Below, one piece after another: positions 14,273 to 23,891 of a DNA stretch of 64,000 nt. The translations under genes and the position numbers were made by a program. Below the pieces are notes generated by a model that saw nothing but the letters and a program-made list of their open reading frames with translations, was not told the DNA's origin and did no database searches. The DNA comes from Alkalihalobacillus sp. FSL W8-0930 (GTDB lineage Bacteria > Bacillota > Bacilli > Bacillales > Bacillaceae_D), in contig CP150183.1 of the NCBI GenBank assembly GCA_037965595.1, positions 2,356,001 through 2,420,000 of the forward strand, written 5' to 3'. Position 1 is the stretch's first letter, and each line of letters begins with the position of its first letter.

Positions 14273-17222
14273 GTTGGTTCGACTCCTTCTTCACGACATC
14301 TCCAGGGAAGGTATAGTCCTTCCTTCTCCATTTTCGCTCTACTTCTACCCCGCGCTGCGGATTAGGGTTTCCGTATCGATGGTTGACCCTTGGAAGCGGT
14401 GATTCCCCTTTTTCTCTTAAGATCTCAAGCTTAGCCGAAACCTCTTTATAGGCTGGAGTATCCGTGTCCTTATCTGCATGGCTGCTTGTTAAATAGTTAA
14501 TGGCACCTTCGCCGGAATCATTTAAAGGCAAGTAGACTTCTTTGCCCTTTACGCGATCCGTCACCAAACACTCAACTTTCACATGACCATATGGGCTTGT
14601 AAGTCGAACTAGGGTACCGTCACTTAAGCCTCGTTCTTCTGCTAGCTCTGGAGATACTTCTAAGAACACGTTTGGTGTTTTAGACTTAATTCCCTTCGAA
14701 CGATACGTCATATTACCTTCGTGGAAATGTTCAAGCAACCGTCCATTATTCACATGAAGATCATATTCGTCATCATAGGTTAATGGCTCTGTCCAATCTA
14801 CCGGGAAAAGTCTTGCTTTACCATCAGGGAATGGGAATTCATCCAAGAATAAAACTGGCTGATCCGTTCCATCGGCGGCTACTGGCCATTGCAAACTGTT
14901 GTATCCTTCCAATCGATCATAACTGACCCCAGCAAATAAAGGTGCAAGAGATGCTGCTTCCTCCATAATTTCACTTGGATGAGTATATGTCCACCCTGCG
15001 CCAAGTGAGTTGGCGATGTGTTGAATGATCTGCCAATCTGGTTTGGAATCCCCCATTGGTTCAAGCGCTTGATACAATCGTTGGAAACGTCTTTCTGTAT
15101 TTGTGAACGTTCCTTCTTTTTCGAGGCTTGGACTAGCCGGTAAGACAACATCTGCAAACTGAGCCGTTTTTGATAAGAAGATGTCCTGGACAATAAAGAA
15201 GTCTAGCTTTTCAAAGGCAGAGTGAACATAATTCAGGTTAGAATCTACCAGACCCATATCCTCGCCCTTTAAGTACATCATCTTTAAATTGCCTTCGTGA
15301 ATAGCTTCAATCATTTCATGATTGTTTAGACCTGGTTCCTTAGGGATCGATACGCCCCATTTCTTTTCATACTTAGCTCGAACCGCATCATCTGTTACTT
15401 TTTCATATCCAGGGAAACGATCTGGCATACTCCCGAAGTCACTTGCTCCTTGAACATTGTTATGTCCTCTTAGGGGATAGCTTCCTGCTCCAGGCTTTCC
15501 GTAGTTACCAGTAATTAATAGCAAATTTGAAATCGCTGTACTTGTGTCGCTACCACCAAGATGCTGTGTTACACCCATCGCCCATAAAATACAAACCGTT
15601 TTAGCACGCGCAATTTCCTCTGCCATGTGTATGAGTGTTTCCTGGGAAATGCCCGTAACTTTTTCAGCATACTCAAGTGTAAAAGGCTCTAAATGCTCAA
15701 TATACTCCTCAAGATGATTCACACGTCGTTCTAAGAAGTCTTGATCCTGCCAGCCTTGATCAACAATGTATTTTGTAATGGCTGACAGCCATACCAAATC
15801 GCTTCCTTGCGCGGGCTGAACAAACAGATCTGCTCGTTCTGCCATTTCATGCTTACGTAGATCAGCTACAAACAGGGTTTGGCCTTTTAGCTTTTGAGAA
15901 CGTTTTACACGTGTAGCAAGAACAGGATGAGATTCTGCAGTATTTGTACCAATTGCTAGCACAAGATCAGACTGCTCAATATCTGTTATTGAGCCAGAAT
16001 CGCCACCATAACCAACGGTTCTAAACAGCCCCATTGTTGCTGGAGTTTGACAGTATCTAGAGCAATTATCTATATTATTTGTACCAATTACACCTCGGCC
16101 TAGCTTCTGCATCAAGTATGATTCTTCATTCGTACATTTAGAAGAACTGATGAAAGCCATGGATTCTGGTCCATGCTCTTCTTTAATATGTGTCATTTTT
16201 GATTGGATCAACTCAAGTGCTTCTTCCCACTCCGCTTCACGGAAATGATCTCCTTCTCGAATAAGGGGCTTCGTCAGACGTTCTTCGCTATTTACAAAGT
16301 CCCAGCCGAATTTCCCCTTTATACAGGTTGAGATTCCATTAGCCGGCGCTTCTGCCTGCGGTTCTACCTTTAATATTTTTCGATCCTTAGTCCATACATC
16401 AAAGCTGCATCCCACTCCACAATAGGTACAAACGGTTTTTGTTTTTTCAATATGTTCATCACGCATTGCCGCTTCCATATCCGAAATGGCCAAGATAGAT
16501 CCGTATCCTGTTTCCACATTCTTAGTTGTCTCAATCATCGGACGCAGGGTGTTCTTAGCGATCGCTGTTAAGAAGCCAGCTTCTCCCTCCATCCCTGTTT
16601 CCATCATGGCATTACAAGGACAAACAGTTGAACAGTGACCACACGAAACACAGGAAGATTCATTAATTGGAGAATCCTTATCCCAAATCACACGCGGCTT
16701 CTCTCGTTCCCAGTCAATGGAAAGGGTCTCCGTCACCTGAACATTCTGACAGGCTTCCACACAACGACCACACAAGATACATTGATCAGGATCATAACGA
16801 TAAAAAGGGTTGGAACGATCGACTTCATATGGTTTTTCGGTAAATGGAACACTTTGATGATTAATCTTCATTTCTTTAACTGTATTATGTACTTCACACC
16901 CACCATTATTAAAATCACAGACGGTACAATACAACTCATGATTAACAAGTATTTTGTCCATTGCCATCGCCTGTGCTTTTTTTACATCGGTTGTTTCAGT
17001 TTGAACTCTGTCTCCACTTTGTAATGTTGTAGAACACGACCTCACATACTCACCATTTACTTGAATAATGCACGTATCACATGTTTCAATGGCTCCAAGA
17101 CTTGGATGATAACAAACCGTTGGCACTTCGACTTCATTTGCCTGCAAACATTCTAGAACTGTTTGTCCTTCTGATGCCTGTATCAACTGATCATTCACTT
17201 GAATGCTAATATGCTTCGACAT
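14265..17222 (-). CDS. fdhA: Molybdenum formate dehydrogenase, catalytic subunit (YrhE type)
   Basis: 985 residues. Domains in order: [2Fe-2S] ferredoxin (cysteines in [16 protein letters not shown]), His/Cys cluster ([14 protein letters not shown]), two [4Fe-4S] ferredoxin motifs ([22 protein letters not shown]), and the molybdopterin oxidoreductase with its own cluster at CTYCGVGC. The Mo ligand is cysteine (TGT codon) in NCSRYCQTP; no selenocysteine. The residue after it is Gln where E. coli FdhF has a catalytic His. It oxidises formate to CO2, probably with NAD or a quinone-linked partner. A possible cre site lies upstream. Confidence 0.92.
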   Translation of the reverse strand: MSKHISIQVNDQLIQASEGQTVLECLQANEVEVPTVCYHPSLGAIETCDTCIIQVNGEYVRSCSTTLQSGDRVQTETTDVKKAQAMAMDKILVNHELYCTVCDFNNGGCEVHNTVKEMKINHQSVPFTEKPYEVDRSNPFYRYDPDQCILCGRCVEACQNVQVTETLSIDWEREKPRVIWDKDSPINESSCVSCGHCSTVCPCNAMMETGMEGEAGFLTAIAKNTLRPMIETTKNVETGYGSILAISDMEAAMRDEHIEKTKTVCTYCGVGCSFDVWTKDRKILKVEPQAEAPANGISTCIKGKFGWDFVNSEERLTKPLIREGDHFREAEWEEALELIQSKMTHIKEEHGPESMAFISSSKCTNEESYLMQKLGRGVIGTNNIDNCSRYCQTPATMGLFRTVGYGGDSGSITDIEQSDLVLAIGTNTAESHPVLATRVKRSQKLKGQTLFVADLRKHEMAERADLFVQPAQGSDLVWLSAITKYIVDQGWQDQDFLERRVNHLEEYIEHLEPFTLEYAEKVTGISQETLIHMAEEIARAKTVCILWAMGVTQHLGGSDTSTAISNLLLITGNYGKPGAGSYPLRGHNNVQGASDFGSMPDRFPGYEKVTDDAVRAKYEKKWGVSIPKEPGLNNHEMIEAIHEGNLKMMYLKGEDMGLVDSNLNYVHSAFEKLDFFIVQDIFLSKTAQFADVVLPASPSLEKEGTFTNTERRFQRLYQALEPMGDSKPDWQIIQHIANSLGAGWTYTHPSEIMEEAASLAPLFAGVSYDRLEGYNSLQWPVAADGTDQPVLFLDEFPFPDGKARLFPVDWTEPLTYDDEYDLHVNNGRLLEHFHEGNMTYRSKGIKSKTPNVFLEVSPELAEERGLSDGTLVRLTSPYGHVKVECLVTDRVKGKEVYLPLNDSGEGAINYLTSSHADKDTDTPAYKEVSAKLEILREKGESPLPRVNHRYGNPNPQRGVEVERKWRRKDYTFPGDVVKKESNQHG

Positions 17223-17283
17223 CTGTACAACCCCTTTTTACACTCATTAACATAGTAAAATATGCCTTTTACCAATTTACCCT

Positions 17284-17321
17284 TGTCAATAAATGTTCAA
17301 ACCAAGTTGTATCCGCTTACA
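17284..17321 (-). promoter_or_regulatory. fdhA upstream region: -35-like TTGACA and possible cre site
   Basis: On the minus strand a perfect TTGACA (17284-17289) lies upstream of fdhA but no well-spaced -10 is clear. About 18 bp further upstream (17308-17321) the sequence TGTAAGCGGATACA matches the CcpA cre consensus TGWNANCGNTNWCA at all but one defined position. It could mediate carbon catabolite control. This is sequence resemblance only. Confidence 0.35.
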
Positions 17322-17349
17322 TTTATGTGAGTCAGGATTTCTCCCAACA

Positions 17350-17844
17350 TTATTTCTTAATTTCTTTTACGACATGACTAATTTGTGGGAGGATGAGATT
17401 CTCCATCGCTACCTTTACTGCGCCTGTTGAGCCAGGCATAGAAAAAATCGCGGTACCACGAGCTGTTCCAGCTATTGCTCTTGAAAGCATGGCTGCTGAA
17501 CCGATATCATGCGCATAGCTTACATACCGAAATAATTCACCAAACCCAGGTAATTCTTTCTCAAGTGTTGCTTCAACAACTTCGTAAGTTACGTCGCGTT
17601 TAGAAATACCGGTACCTCCATTTAAAAGGATCACTTCTACCTTTGATTGGTCTAACCCTTTATGAATTGCTGTTTTAATAACAGATTGATCATCTGTAAC
17701 GATCTGATAGTCAATCACTTGATGACCAGCGCTTTGTAGCATGTCTTTAATCGTGTGGCCACTCTTATCTGTTTCAGCTGTACGGGTATCACTTACCGTA
17801 ATTACACAACAAGTGACTGGCTGTTTAGCGATATGCTCTGACAT
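17350..17844 (-). CDS. moaB: MoaB/Mog-family molybdopterin adenylyltransferase
   Basis: 164 residues from ATG 17844 (AGGGAG upstream; an in-frame GTG at 17865 is less well placed). Family motifs are VSDTRTAETDKSGH at the N-terminus, LNGGTGISKRDVT for molybdopterin binding, and GSAAMLSRAIAGTARG. The MoaB/Mog fold adenylylates molybdopterin before molybdate insertion. It is the last gene of the molybdenum cofactor cluster, starting just 21 bases after the moaA stop. Confidence 0.9.
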   Translation of the reverse strand: MSEHIAKQPVTCCVITVSDTRTAETDKSGHTIKDMLQSAGHQVIDYQIVTDDQSVIKTAIHKGLDQSKVEVILLNGGTGISKRDVTYEVVEATLEKELPGFGELFRYVSYAHDIGSAAMLSRAIAGTARGTAIFSMPGSTGAVKVAMENLILPQISHVVKEIKK

Positions 17845-17865
17845 CTTTTCACTCCCTCTATCCAC

Positions 17866-18873
17866 TTATCCTCCGATATAGGACATCTCTATTTTAGGTC
17901 GATTGGCTGCTGCTTCCTCTGTTCGCTCATCGGAATAGCGGTCCTTGCGCGTTTGCCATACTTCTGTTAAAAGGTTTTCCAGTCCGTCATTTGATGTTTC
18001 TCTTACAAGCTGTTTGAGATCATGACCTTTTGAAGCAAATAAACACGTATAAAGCTTTCCATCTACAGATACTCTTGCTCTTGTACAAGATTGGCAAAAA
18101 GAGTGTGAAACCGATGAGATGACCCCAACTTCTCCTGGGCTATCTATAAATCCATACCGCGAAGCCACTTCACCATAATAAGCAGCCTCAATTGGTTTTA
18201 CTCCAAAATGCGAGTCTAACAGATTAATAATTTCAGCTTTTGTCACAACCGAATCGAACTTCCATCCATTTGTACAGCCAACATCCATGAACTCAATATA
18301 GCGAAGCGTCACATCTTTATCCTTAAAATAGGCAGCCATCGGAATAATTTGATGATCATTTACTCCTTTTTGAACGACCATATTAATTTTCACACCAAGT
18401 CCGGCTGACTGTGCAGCTTTTATTCCCTTAAGTACTGGTTTGATTCCCACTGATCGTCCGTTCATTTTCTTAAAGACATCTTCATCAATTGCATCCAGGC
18501 TAACATTCACACGTTTAAGTCCTGCTTTTTTTAATGCTTCTGCATGCTTAGGTAGAAAGACCGCATTTGTGGTAAGGGCTACATCTTTTATGCCTGAAAC
18601 GGTGGTAAGCCTTTCTATTAAAACGGGTAAGTCACGACGAAGAAGAGGTTCTCCTCCCGTGATTCGGACCTTCTCCACTCCAAGCGAAGCTGCCACTTCT
18701 ACGACCTTCACGATTTCATCAAACGTTAGGTATTCTTCCTTGGGTAAGAATGCGTAATCGGGTCCGAATATTTCTTGTGGCATACAGTAAGAACACCTAA
18801 AATTACACTGGTCTGTAACAGAAATGCGAATATCCCGAAGCGGTCGTCCTAACGTATCTTTTACGGAAGCCAT
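17866..18873 (-). CDS. moaA: GTP 3',8-cyclase MoaA (radical SAM)
   Basis: 335 residues. The radical SAM cluster motif is [10 protein letters not shown] near the N-terminus; a second [4Fe-4S] site is formed by CQSCTRARV plus a later Cys in KLYTCLF; and the protein ends in the conserved double glycine (YIGG). It converts GTP to 3',8-cyclo-GTP, the first step of molybdopterin synthesis together with MoaC. GGAGTG precedes the ATG. It lies between mobA and moaB on the same strand. Confidence 0.95.
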   Translation of the reverse strand: MASVKDTLGRPLRDIRISVTDQCNFRCSYCMPQEIFGPDYAFLPKEEYLTFDEIVKVVEVAASLGVEKVRITGGEPLLRRDLPVLIERLTTVSGIKDVALTTNAVFLPKHAEALKKAGLKRVNVSLDAIDEDVFKKMNGRSVGIKPVLKGIKAAQSAGLGVKINMVVQKGVNDHQIIPMAAYFKDKDVTLRYIEFMDVGCTNGWKFDSVVTKAEIINLLDSHFGVKPIEAAYYGEVASRYGFIDSPGEVGVISSVSHSFCQSCTRARVSVDGKLYTCLFASKGHDLKQLVRETSNDGLENLLTEVWQTRKDRYSDERTEEAAANRPKIEMSYIGG

Positions 18874-18887
18874 TTTCTCACTCCTTC

Positions 18888-19505
18888 CTAACCATTCAAT
18901 CCTTGCTTGAGCAATTGCTCATAGGTCGATCTGTCATTTACATTTTGAAAGGCTGCAGGTGAAACAGATAGATCTTCCTCTGACCACTGCTTTGTTTTTA
19001 CCTTTTGAAGCAAATCCGACATGCGGTAGTGCTTGTTTACTAATTGATGATAGATAAGCTCCTTGCACGATGCATGGTAAAGAGCTGAAAGTGGTTGAAT
19101 TCGTCCTTCTATCAATGGAATATGCGCATCATAGCCCTTATTCTTCGTACACTTGATTAATTGTTTAATAGTGTATGCATCCATAAGTGGCATATCAACA
19201 GCAAGCACCATATACCATTCTGCTTGTATCGCATTCATTGCTGAATACATTCCGGCGAGAGGTCCACACCCTGCGAATTCAGATTCATCTTCTAACACAG
19301 CAGTGCTTTTATTTACGATTATTTCCTCTTTTAATTCCGGTTTCACCACGATCGTCACCTGATTAACATAAGGCTCTATCATTGAAATGGCCCCTTGATA
19401 AAAGGGTTGTCCATTAAATTCAGCCAGAGCTTTTTGTCCATAGAATCTTGATGATGCACCTCCAGCTAAAATGACCCCTGCATAGGAATCAGATGTATCC
19501 ATCAT
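18888..19505 (-). CDS. mobA: Molybdenum cofactor guanylyltransferase MobA
   Basis: About 205 residues. GTP-binding signature [21 protein letters not shown] with the LAGGxSxRxG pattern (Phe-Tyr-Gly replacing the usual Met-Gly) and the metal-binding VLAVDMPLM. It links GMP to molybdopterin to make the guanine dinucleotide cofactor needed by formate dehydrogenases of this type. Three start codons overlap the moaD stop (GTG 19508, ATG 19505, ATG 19502); coupling makes any possible. Confidence 0.9.
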   Translation of the reverse strand: MMDTSDSYAGVILAGGASSRFYGQKALAEFNGQPFYQGAISMIEPYVNQVTIVVKPELKEEIIVNKSTAVLEDESEFAGCGPLAGMYSAMNAIQAEWYMVLAVDMPLMDAYTIKQLIKCTKNKGYDAHIPLIEGRIQPLSALYHASCKELIYHQLVNKHYRMSDLLQKVKTKQWSEEDLSVSPAAFQNVNDRSTYEQLLKQGLNG

Positions 19506-19735
19506 CACCCACCACTAACTGGAGGAATGAAGGCAATGACATCACCTGTTCTGACCTCTGTATCAACACTCGCGTATTCTTCATTTACAGCAATCATAAC
19601 GGAGTCTAAAGAGATGGTATAACGTTGTTTCATTGTATCAATAATTGTTGAGACAGTTGCTTTTTCATAGTCAAATTCTAGTGTATGCTTGCCAATTTGC
19701 TCTTCGACACTTGCAAAGCATTTAACGGTAATCAT
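19505..19735 (-). CDS. moaD: Molybdopterin synthase small subunit MoaD
   Basis: 76 residues, ubiquitin-like fold, ending in the essential PPVSGG tail whose last Gly is thiocarboxylated. It donates sulfur to the dithiolene of molybdopterin within the MoaD2-MoaE2 synthase. ATG 19735 has AGGAGGG eight bases upstream; the frame is open further upstream but lies inside moaE. It overlaps the moaE end by 14 bases and the mobA start by one, indicating tight coupling. Confidence 0.92.
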   Translation of the reverse strand: MITVKCFASVEEQIGKHTLEFDYEKATVSTIIDTMKQRYTISLDSVMIAVNEEYASVDTEVRTGDVIAFIPPVSGG

Positions 19736-20192
19736 CTTCTTTTCCCTCCTTTGGCATTCCGGAAACTGTTTCAAGCTGATTTCCGATCCATTCGCTTCCA
19801 TCTTCCCACTGTTCCTTTTTCCATATCGGTACAATTTGTTTGATTCGTTCAATTGCATATTCATTTGCTAAATAAGCGTCTTTGCGATGAGGAGTAGAGA
19901 CAGCAATGACAACGGCAATATCAGATATTTGAAGATGGCCCGTCCGATGCCAGATGGCGGTTGTTGCATCCGGCCACCGCTCTTTAATTTCGTCTCCAAT
20001 TCGTTGAAGCTGCTTTTCGGCCATTGTTTGATACGCTTGGTAGTGCAAGGAAATGGTTTTTCTTCCATATGTAAGTTCTCGTACAGTCCCTGTAAATGTC
20101 ACAATTGCACCAGCGTTTCGATTGATGACCATGTTAGAGACGGCTTCGATGCTTAATTCTTGATCAGTTACACAAAACAATGGTTCAGTCAT
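19722..20192 (-). CDS. moaE: Molybdopterin synthase catalytic subunit MoaE
   Basis: 156 residues. Typical blocks are GAIVTFTGTVRE, HYQAYQTMAEKQL, the conserved HRTGHLQI and VIAVSTPHRKDAYLANEYAIERIKQIVPIWKKE with active-site lysines. It makes molybdopterin from cyclic pyranopterin monophosphate, using sulfur from MoaD. AGGAGG precedes the ATG, and the gene overlaps both mobB (eight bases) and moaD. Confidence 0.94.
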   Translation of the reverse strand: MTEPLFCVTDQELSIEAVSNMVINRNAGAIVTFTGTVRELTYGRKTISLHYQAYQTMAEKQLQRIGDEIKERWPDATTAIWHRTGHLQISDIAVVIAVSTPHRKDAYLANEYAIERIKQIVPIWKKEQWEDGSEWIGNQLETVSGMPKEGKEDDYR

Positions 20193-20709
20193 TTAATTGC
20201 CTCCTTATATAATCCATCATCCACGGTATGTATGATGCTGTTTCGTCTCTTAAGAATGTCGGATAGGATCGCGTTGGTTGGAACCCATCTTCCGTTAAAA
20301 TGGCCATAATGTTCCTTAAATCTAACAGTGATTGATCGTCTTCACTTCGAAGTAGAACCATTTTCGGATATGGCCACTGCTTATAGCCCTCAACAAGGAT
20401 CAGATCAAGCGGCCAGTTTTCAAATACCCGTAAGGAAGAATTAAGATCTCCTCCAGGAACATTTGCTTGAAGATGCAATGAGCCAGCACCCTCTACAGCA
20501 CTAACTGTTGCTCCATGTGAAAAATGCTTGGCACTATCTTTCATTTCTAGGTTAGCATCCGGTACGCCACCATGACCATGATGTTTGATGGTTCCGACCT
20601 TTAACTTGTCATTTACCGCTTCTTTTATTAAATGATTCATTAAAGTGGTTTTTCCGCTATTTTTAAACCCGACAATTTGAATAATGACTGGCTTTATGCC
20701 CACGGCCAC
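20185..20709 (-). CDS. mobB: MobB, molybdopterin-guanine dinucleotide biosynthesis GTPase
   Basis: 174 residues with a Walker A loop GFKNSGKTT (about 14-22) and the MobB motif TIKHHGHGGV. MobB binds GTP and is thought to help MobA or to deliver the cofactor; it is not essential in E. coli. The GTG at 20709 has GGAGG six bases upstream and overlaps the moeA end by 16 bases. Confidence 0.9.
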   Translation of the reverse strand: MAVGIKPVIIQIVGFKNSGKTTLMNHLIKEAVNDKLKVGTIKHHGHGGVPDANLEMKDSAKHFSHGATVSAVEGAGSLHLQANVPGGDLNSSLRVFENWPLDLILVEGYKQWPYPKMVLLRSEDDQSLLDLRNIMAILTEDGFQPTRSYPTFLRDETASYIPWMMDYIRRQLND

Positions 20710-21962
20710 TCACTGCCTCCGTTTGTATCAAGTAACAGTACATCAACTGTATCTCCTGCCTTAAACCCTCTTGTTCCCCCAGGCAGTACCATAAACGCAT
20801 CTGTTTTAGCCAGGCTACTAACAGCACTCGACTTATTAAAGCCACTTGGCGCTATGTGGATTCGATCTTTATTATACTGAATCGTACTTCGTACAAACCG
20901 TGTAAATGGGTTAGGCTTTGGCACATCTTCCGTTAAAGTCGCTTTAACCTTTGGCAAATGTGGAAATACATCATCCATCATCGTTCGGATGATAGGACGG
21001 ACAAATAACTCAAAACCTACATAACATGCTGAGGGATTGCCTGAAAGTCCGTAGAGTAAGGTGTCCTCCCAAACGGCTACCGTCGTTACGCTGCCAGGTC
21101 TCATCGCAATTTTGTTAAACAATACGTTTGCGCAAAGCTTCTCATATACATCAGGCAAAAGGTCAAAATCACCGACCGACACGCCACCTGTTGTTAGAAG
21201 CATATCAACCTGACTGGCCGCATGTTTAACCTGTTCATAACAAAGCTCAAAATCGTCAGGCAAACTTCCAAAATAATGAGGGATCGCACCAGCTCGTTCG
21301 ATTTGAGCTAGCAGCATATGCGTATTACTATTCCGAATTTTTCCGGGTTCAAGCGAATCTCCAAGTTCTAGTAATTCAGAACCTGTTGCAAATACACCAA
21401 CTGTTGGACGTTTGGCCACTTTCACTCGTTCATAACCAAATGTCGCCAACAGTGCAATCGTTCCCGGGTTAATCGTTGTTCCTTTTTTAATGAGGACAGT
21501 CCCCTCTGTGACGTCTTCTCCTTTGTAGGAAATGTTATGTCCAGATGGAAAGCTTCGTTTAATGGTCATAAAAGACCCTTCTTCATTCGAATACGTTTGA
21601 GCCAATTCAAGCATGACAATCGCATCACATTCCTTAGGCATCTGCGCACCAGTCATAATACGAACCGCTTGATTTGATTGGACTTCTTTTGAACAAACAG
21701 AACCTGCTCCAACCGTTTCAATGACTTCAAATGTAATAGGGTTATCTTTGCTTGCCTCTAATGAATCGTTTGAGATTATCGCAAATCCATCGTAAGGCGA
21801 GCGATCGAATGGAGGCACCGGATGTGTAGCTACAAGATCTTCGGCTAACGTTCGTCCATATGCTTCGTGCAAATGCACGTCTTCTTTTTGTTGCTCTATC
21901 GGAACACTCATTACTTTTCGAACGGCTTCTTGAACCGGAATCGGTGTACGTTTTTCTATCAT
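20694..21962 (-). CDS. moeA: Molybdopterin molybdenumtransferase MoeA
   Basis: About 422 residues from ATG 21962 (AGGAGTG upstream). Motifs include PPFDRSPYDGFAI, RIMTGAQMPKECDAIVMLE, the MPT-binding LLTTGGVSVGDFD and GLSGNPSACYVGFELFVRP. It inserts molybdate into adenylylated molybdopterin. It is the first gene of the minus-strand cluster moeA-mobB-moaE-moaD-mobA-moaA-moaB and is divergent from moaC. Confidence 0.94.
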   Translation of the reverse strand: MIEKRTPIPVQEAVRKVMSVPIEQQKEDVHLHEAYGRTLAEDLVATHPVPPFDRSPYDGFAIISNDSLEASKDNPITFEVIETVGAGSVCSKEVQSNQAVRIMTGAQMPKECDAIVMLELAQTYSNEEGSFMTIKRSFPSGHNISYKGEDVTEGTVLIKKGTTINPGTIALLATFGYERVKVAKRPTVGVFATGSELLELGDSLEPGKIRNSNTHMLLAQIERAGAIPHYFGSLPDDFELCYEQVKHAASQVDMLLTTGGVSVGDFDLLPDVYEKLCANVLFNKIAMRPGSVTTVAVWEDTLLYGLSGNPSACYVGFELFVRPIIRTMMDDVFPHLPKVKATLTEDVPKPNPFTRFVRSTIQYNKDRIHIAPSGFNKSSAVSSLAKTDAFMVLPGGTRGFKAGDTVDVLLLDTNGGSEWPWA

Positions 21963-21987
21963 CTTTCTCACTCCTGACATTCTTACT

Positions 21988-22019
21988 ACAGATTCTATCT
22001 GTGATACAATAACTTGCAA
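21988..22019. promoter_or_regulatory. Divergent moeA/moaC promoter region with small dyad
   Basis: A palindrome ACAGAT-TCT-ATCTGT (21988-22002) lies between the divergent genes. For moaC (plus) TACAAT (22005-22010) could be the -10. For moeA (minus) TTGCAA (22014-22019) and TAGAAT (21992-21997) are 16 bp apart, so the dyad overlaps the moeA -10. It may be an operator shared by both transcripts; weak evidence. Confidence 0.4.
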
Positions 22020-22048
22020 ACAAAAAACGAATGAGGTGTCTAGTCAAC

Positions 22049-22540
22049 ATGTCTGAATTTACACATTTTAACCATCAAGGTCGTGCCAAAATGGTCGATA
22101 TAACTAGTAAGGAAGAAAGCTCAAGACGTGCAATTGCCGAGTCTAGCATTACAGTTAATCAAGCAATCTATGAGGGAATTACCTCGAATCAAATGAAAAA
22201 AGGAGATGTATTAGCAGTCGCTCAAGTAGCTGGCATTATGGCAGCCAAACAAACATCAACGATGATTCCAATGTGTCACCCCATACCCATTAGTGGTGTA
22301 GATATCCAATTTGAATGGATAGAGAAAGACTCGTCCTTTCAATTAAACATTCAAGTCACCGTTAAAACAAAAGGAAGTACAGGTGTTGAAATGGAGGCAC
22401 TAACCGCTGCGAGCGTTTGTGCGCTTACCGTTTATGATATGTGTAAGGCCTTAGATAAAGGAATGATTATTGGCCAAACCTATCTCATACATAAATCTGG
22501 TGGAAAAACGGGAGACTTCGACCGCTCATCAATTGATTAA
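22049..22540 (+). CDS. moaC: Cyclic pyranopterin monophosphate synthase MoaC
   Basis: 163 residues from ATG 22049 (TGAGGTG upstream). Motifs are [24 protein letters not shown] at the N-terminus (given here only as landmarks FNHQG, MVDIT and SRRAIA), [39 protein letters not shown] and the ending [10 protein letters not shown]. It finishes conversion of cyclo-GTP to cyclic pyranopterin monophosphate. It is alone on the plus strand, divergent from the rest of the pathway. Confidence 0.94.
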   Translation: MSEFTHFNHQGRAKMVDITSKEESSRRAIAESSITVNQAIYEGITSNQMKKGDVLAVAQVAGIMAAKQTSTMIPMCHPIPISGVDIQFEWIEKDSSFQLNIQVTVKTKGSTGVEMEALTAASVCALTVYDMCKALDKGMIIGQTYLIHKSGGKTGDFDRSSID

Positions 22541-22675
22541 ACCTTTTTACTAGTTTCGCACAGATTAGTGCAGGAAGAAACGAAAAACCATTGCCTCCAT
22601 GCAGACATTTGATTCTAATCTATTTTTACTATGACTTTTGATGTATGATAAAAGAAGGACAAAGGAGGTTTTTAC

Positions 22676-23380
22676 ATGAAATATATGATGACTCTTGTAT
22701 CCATGTCAATTCTCTTACTCGCCGCTTGCGGTCAAACAACAGCTGAGACAAATGCAACGGATGACAAATCTATTGAACAAGTGAGTGAGCAAGAAGCTGA
22801 CAACCAACAAGATACTGAAGATGAAACAGATGACGCTAAAAAAGATGAAGTAGATCAAGATGAAGTAGAAGATACTAGTGTTGCTAATGCATCCGAAGAA
22901 GCTTCAACTGAGGAAACAGAAGCAGAATTAACGACTACTGAAACCGAATCTAGTGTAACTGCTGCAACTGAAACCTCTGATGCAGACGAAGAAACTGAAA
23001 CGGAAACAGACAAAGAGCAAGTAAGCACTGAATCGGAACAAGGCGTTGATGAGATCGCTGATCCATCGTATACCGAAGCAGTAAATAATGAATACGAGGA
23101 GCAGATTGCGTCACTCAAGAATCAATTCCAAAACCAGCTACTATCAATTGAACTTGAAAATGGTGAAGATTGGGGCTATGTGTATGCGCTTGTAACGGAT
23201 GGCTTAAAGCTGCCTTCAGATGAAGAGCGCGAATTTCATATGCTACAAATGGCAGAAGCGATTACAGAACAGCTTGACCTTAAGGCACAGGCACCAGGTG
23301 GAACCATTACATTTGTGTACGAGGATCAATCCGTACTTGGGATCTACCATACAGAGGATGGATCGATTGGTTATCCTTAA
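22676..23380 (+). CDS. Highly acidic lipoprotein with low-complexity linker
   Basis: 234 residues. The signal peptide ends in the lipobox LLAAC-G (Cys18). Residues from about 22 to 125 are almost only Glu, Asp, Thr, Ser, Gln and Ala, a long unstructured negatively charged spacer. The last ~95 residues form a small mixed domain that starts EYEEQIASLKNQFQNQL and ends near HTEDGSIGYP. No enzyme motif. AGGAGG precedes the ATG. Function unknown; a cell-surface role in a high-pH medium is a guess. Confidence 0.75.
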   Translation: MKYMMTLVSMSILLLAACGQTTAETNATDDKSIEQVSEQEADNQQDTEDETDDAKKDEVDQDEVEDTSVANASEEASTEETEAELTTTETESSVTAATETSDADEETETETDKEQVSTESEQGVDEIADPSYTEAVNNEYEEQIASLKNQFQNQLLSIELENGEDWGYVYALVTDGLKLPSDEEREFHMLQMAEAITEQLDLKAQAPGGTITFVYEDQSVLGIYHTEDGSIGYP

Positions 23381-23385
23381 ACGTA

Positions 23386-23421
23386 AAAAGGAGCGAGACA
23401 TACAGTCTGTTCGCTCCTTTT
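23386..23421. terminator. Bidirectional terminator between lipoprotein and csoR
   Basis: AAAAGGAGCGA (23386-23396) and TCGCTCCTTTT (23411-23421) form a perfect 11-bp stem with a further AGAC/GTCT pair inside. A/T runs flank both sides, so it can end both convergent genes. Confidence 0.85.
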
Positions 23422-23423
23422 CT

Positions 23424-23723
23424 CTATGACTTCGAAAAGCGTTCTACAACGCTCATTAGTTCTTCAATTGCTTGGTCACCGTTACCTTCTTTAATCGCAT
23501 CGGCCACACAGTGCTTAGAATGATCCTCAAGCAGCTGCAAGCTTACCTTTTTCATTGCTGCGTTTACCGCTGAAATTTGCGTTAAAATATCCACGCAATA
23601 TCGATCGTCTTCAACCATCTTTTGAATGCCGCGTACCTGACCCTCAATGCGCTTTAACCGATTAGATAACTGTTCCTTGCTCATCGATGTACGATGATGA
23701 ACTGTTTTATGATTATGCTCCAA
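23424..23723 (-). CDS. csoR: CsoR-family copper-sensing repressor
   Basis: 99 residues, all-helical DUF156 fold with RLKRIEGQVRGIQKMVEDDRY. The Cu(I) ligands Cys43, His68 and Cys72 (RYC, EDH, HC) are in the canonical CsoR positions, and the protein resembles B. subtilis CsoR along its length by eye. Copper binding releases it from copZA-type promoters. The start is a TTG (23723) with GAGGTGA upstream. No copZ or copA neighbours it here, unlike many Bacilli, so its targets lie elsewhere. Confidence 0.9.
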   Translation of the reverse strand: MEHNHKTVHHRTSMSKEQLSNRLKRIEGQVRGIQKMVEDDRYCVDILTQISAVNAAMKKVSLQLLEDHSKHCVADAIKEGNGDQAIEELMSVVERFSKS

Positions 23724-23766
23724 ACCATCACCTCGTTTTACCCTTTACAACCCTTTTTGTTGTCAT

Positions 23767-23796
23767 AGTATACCACGATTTTAATTGCCACGTCAG
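23767..23796 (-). promoter_or_regulatory. Putative csoR promoter
   Basis: Minus-strand CTGACG (23791-23796) and TATACT (23767-23772, preceded by TGG) are 18 bp apart, about 45 bp upstream of the TTG start. Confidence 0.45.
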
Positions 23797-23821
23797 CTTA
23801 AGGATTGCTTTTGATCCTAGA

Positions 23822-23850
23822 TTGACACTCATGCCCTGCTATAATAAAGT
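23822..23850 (+). promoter_or_regulatory. Putative promoter of HAD phosphatase gene
   Basis: A perfect TTGACA (23822-23827) is followed after 17 bp by TAAAGT (23845-23850). The -10 is imperfect; an overlapping TATAAT lies too close to the -35. Confidence 0.4.
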
Positions 23851-23891
23851 TAGTATGAGAGAAGAAAAAAGTAGATAAAGAGAGTGATACG

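Noticed and set aside
16635-17024. 129-codon plus-strand frame antisense to fdhA
   Set aside because: Mirror frame of a clear iron-sulfur protein region; no ribosome site or recognisable protein.
14265-17222. Selenocysteine codon in formate dehydrogenase
   Set aside because: The codon at the active site is TGT (Cys) and the frame has no internal TGA.
17223-17349. Molybdenum cofactor riboswitch before fdhA or moaB
   Set aside because: The short AT-rich gap shows no extended conserved helices.
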